DNA from: a virus
Strand: one strand, 5' to 3'
IMG/VR virus record: IMGVR_UViG_3300027747_001390
Coordinates: 1-64,000 of that record
DNA: 64,000 nucleotides
The notes under the pieces: generated by a model
What the model saw: only the letters and a program-made list of their open reading frames with translations
What the model was told of the DNA's origin: nothing
The model's database searches: none
Shown here: one piece after another, positions 62,514 to 64,000 of the stretch
Layout of the letters: every line of letters starts with the position of its first letter
How positions within the stretch are numbered: position 1 is the first letter of the stretch
Translations under genes and position numbers: made by a program

Positions 62514-62776
62514 TCTTCCTGCTCATCATCGCCGCCGCCGTGGCTCTCCTGATGTGGCCTGAGACGAAGGCTTCCGCTCCCAAGTCAGTGCCGCTTCCGT
62601 CGGTCGACGTGCCTGCGATTCCGCAGCCGCCAAAGACTCCTAGCTACAGAAGTGCTATCGAGAGTCTCGCGTCCGTCCGGAGTCGCTTGGTTGCGACTGG
62701 GAACCTCGACGAAAAGGCGACTGCGGCAATCAATGAACTCACTCTGTGTCTTGTGGCTGGGAGCGATAAGGAATGA
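62510..62776 (+). CDS. Membrane-anchored small protein
   Basis: An 88-residue protein: one N-terminal hydrophobic segment (MIFLLIIAAAVALLMW), a Pro-rich linker and a C-terminal helix. The arrangement resembles spanin-type or accessory lysis proteins. GTG start in a GTGA overlap. Confidence 0.45.
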   Translation: MIFLLIIAAAVALLMWPETKASAPKSVPLPSVDVPAIPQPPKTPSYRSAIESLASVRSRLVATGNLDEKATAAINELTLCLVAGSDKE

Positions 62777-63240
62777 CGACTCTTCAACGGCAGATCGCAG
62801 CGGGGTGCCTCGTAGCACTCGCGTTGCTCGTGTGGGCCTTTGATCGCGGCAGCGACGACGCTGCACCGAATCCCGGTCCAGTTCCTCCGGCGGGACTCGT
62901 TCTTCGCGGCCTGTTCATCGGGCAGAACGCCTCGTCGGACGCACAAATGCTTTCAGCCCTCACCGCAGAAGTCGGCGACTGCATCGAATACGACGGCACG
63001 AGGCCTGATCCTCGCTTGAAGACTGGCGTCGCGTTTGACGACCTTCGCATTGCTGCTCGCGAGGCACGTTTGCGTGGCGAGAGTCTTGGTGCCCGCCAGC
63101 CGAAGGTCAAGGAAGCGATTCACGCCTACCTCGACGAGGCCGTTGGTACATCTGGCGGACCTGTGACTCCTGCGGATCGAGCCAAGTGGGTCGCCGCAAT
63201 GCGAGACATCTCAAGGGCTTGTTCCGATGCCGCGAAGTAG
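62773..63240 (+). CDS. Membrane-anchored protein
   Basis: A 155-residue protein with an N-terminal anchor (LVALALLVWAF), a Pro/Gly linker and a helical domain (VGDCIEYDGTRPDPRLKTGV, FDDLRIAAREARLRGESLGA). Its end overlaps the next ATG by 14 bases. Possibly a periplasm-facing partner of the papain-like enzyme. No family recognised. Confidence 0.5.
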   Translation: MTTLQRQIAAGCLVALALLVWAFDRGSDDAAPNPGPVPPAGLVLRGLFIGQNASSDAQMLSALTAEVGDCIEYDGTRPDPRLKTGVAFDDLRIAAREARLRGESLGARQPKVKEAIHAYLDEAVGTSGGPVTPADRAKWVAAMRDISRACSDAAK

Positions 63241-64000
63241 AATCACAATCTCGGCTCTCGTCACTGTGATCGTCGTGTCGTTCCTCGGCGCGCTCGTGCA
63301 GTTGGCGACGTTCCGTCTGGCTAATCACCTTGAGAACAATTTCGGCTACCAGCCAAACCCGGCTGGTCTGAGAGAGTTCTTAGGTGAACTCAAGGAGCCG
63401 ACGTTCGCTCAGGCTGGGGCCGACGCGGTGAAGAAGGCGAAGGGGAAGGACGTGTACCTTTATCGGTACGCTGATCAGGCTCACCGCAAAGTGTATGGGA
63501 CGCCGTTCACTGCGTGGAATCAGGGCTCTGCGGGAACTTGTGTCAGTTTTGGGTGGGCTGTGTCGGCGTATTTCGGACAAGCGACGGATCACGCGACCGG
63601 CGAGCTACCAAATCCTCCTCTCGAAGTCGACACGTCCGGAATTTACGGCGGAAGTAGAACGGCGGGAAGAAATCCACCCGTAACCTTCGCCGGGTATTCA
63701 GATGGAAGCTTTGGGGCGGCGGCGGCGAGGTGGGTCTCTGGCAAGTGCAAGCAGCCCGGCGTAGGCGGAATTCTTTACAAGAAAAAGTACGGAAGCGTTG
63801 ACCTCACTGAGTATTCGATTCCACGTTCTCGTGAGTGGGGAGCGAACGGCGTGCCGCTCGATCTCGCAAAGGAAGCCAATAAGCACACGGCTCGTGCGGT
63901 GGCTCAAGTCTCGACGTGGGAAGAACTGAGCGCGGCACTGGAGTCAGGTTTTTGCGTGCCTATTTGCTCGAACGTGGGCTTCGCTGCGACGAACGTAAGA
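63227..64000 (+). CDS. Membrane-anchored papain-like cysteine peptidase-fold protein, partial
   Basis: The frame is open to the window end; 258 residues are visible. After an N-terminal hydrophobic segment (ISALVTVIVVSFLGALVQLA) comes NQ99GSAGTC105VSFGWAVSAY, the oxyanion-hole Gln and nucleophile Cys of C1/papain-like peptidases (NQGxxGxC). The His and Asn are outside the window. Next to membrane proteins it could be part of lysis or envelope processing; classic endolysin folds are not seen here. Confidence 0.75.
   Translation, partial: MPRSRITISALVTVIVVSFLGALVQLATFRLANHLENNFGYQPNPAGLREFLGELKEPTFAQAGADAVKKAKGKDVYLYRYADQAHRKVYGTPFTAWNQGSAGTCVSFGWAVSAYFGQATDHATGELPNPPLEVDTSGIYGGSRTAGRNPPVTFAGYSDGSFGAAAARWVSGKCKQPGVGGILYKKKYGSVDLTEYSIPRSREWGANGVPLDLAKEANKHTARAVAQVSTWEELSAALESGFCVPICSNVGFAATNVR

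Noticed and set aside
1-64000. tRNA genes and CRISPR arrays
   Set aside because: No cloverleaf-like sequence with a T-arm consensus and no regularly spaced direct repeats were found on reading both strands.

Overview
The window is a 64 kb internal piece of a tailed double-stranded DNA phage genome (or prophage). A capsid, connector, tail-tube and tape-measure order typical of siphoviruses, an integrase, and a replication/recombination block are all present. Both ends are cut inside genes: terminase and portal genes should lie to the left, and more lysis or virion genes to the right. The sequence is GC-rich, GTG starts are very common, and many neighbouring genes overlap by 1 to 4 bases (ATGA, GTGA, TTGA). 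I infer a temperate siphovirus. Several small families resemble ones I associate with uncultured aquatic and planctomycete phages, but the host is a guess.

Layout. (1) 1-6.8 kb: two very large multidomain proteins built from effector-like modules separated by eight copies of a two-cysteine box, then a zinc-ribbon gene and tandem hairpins. (2) 7.1-20.9 kb: major capsid protein, decoration-like protein, a glycosyltransferase set inside the head cluster, connector and neck genes, two tail-tube paralogues, a tail chaperone pair joined by a -1 frameshift, tape measure and distal tail genes. (3) 20.9-22.2 kb: HEXXH protein, a dATP/dGTP diphosphohydrolase-like protein and a dCMP deaminase. (4) 22.2-23.7 kb: leftward integrase and one small leftward gene, bounded by strong terminators. 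(5) 23.7-28.6 kb: rightward operon of small coupled genes ending in a PhoH ATPase.

(6) 28.6-46 kb: a long tract of mostly orphan small genes. It is punctuated by near-identical sigma70-like promoters with a GGCCTAGG-type element inside the spacer, by a GTGTCATAGCA box, and by a second intercistronic element, TACGGATAC. (7) 46-53 kb: SNF2-like helicase, RecE-like exonuclease, a putative ssDNA-binding or annealing protein, a primase-polymerase and a UvrD-like helicase. (8) 53-57.8 kb: bacterioferritin-like protein, DNA methyltransferase, GP88-like protein and four small nuclease-fold proteins. (9) 57.8-61.6 kb: GNAT, secreted CAP protein, and an FkbM methyltransferase/glycosyltransferase cassette bracketed by two related HTH proteins. 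(10) 61.6-64 kb: membrane proteins and a papain-like enzyme, probably the lysis or envelope module.

How it may work together. Early functions would fire from the repeated promoters, which probably answer to a common phage regulator. The 46-53 kb block would replicate and recombine the genome. The nuclease, methyltransferase, GNAT and small-gene tracts are the best places to look for host take-over, anti-defence or inter-phage conflict functions. The least expected signals are the cysteine-box polyproteins and the two regulatory repeat families. All family names are by-eye recognitions without database searches.
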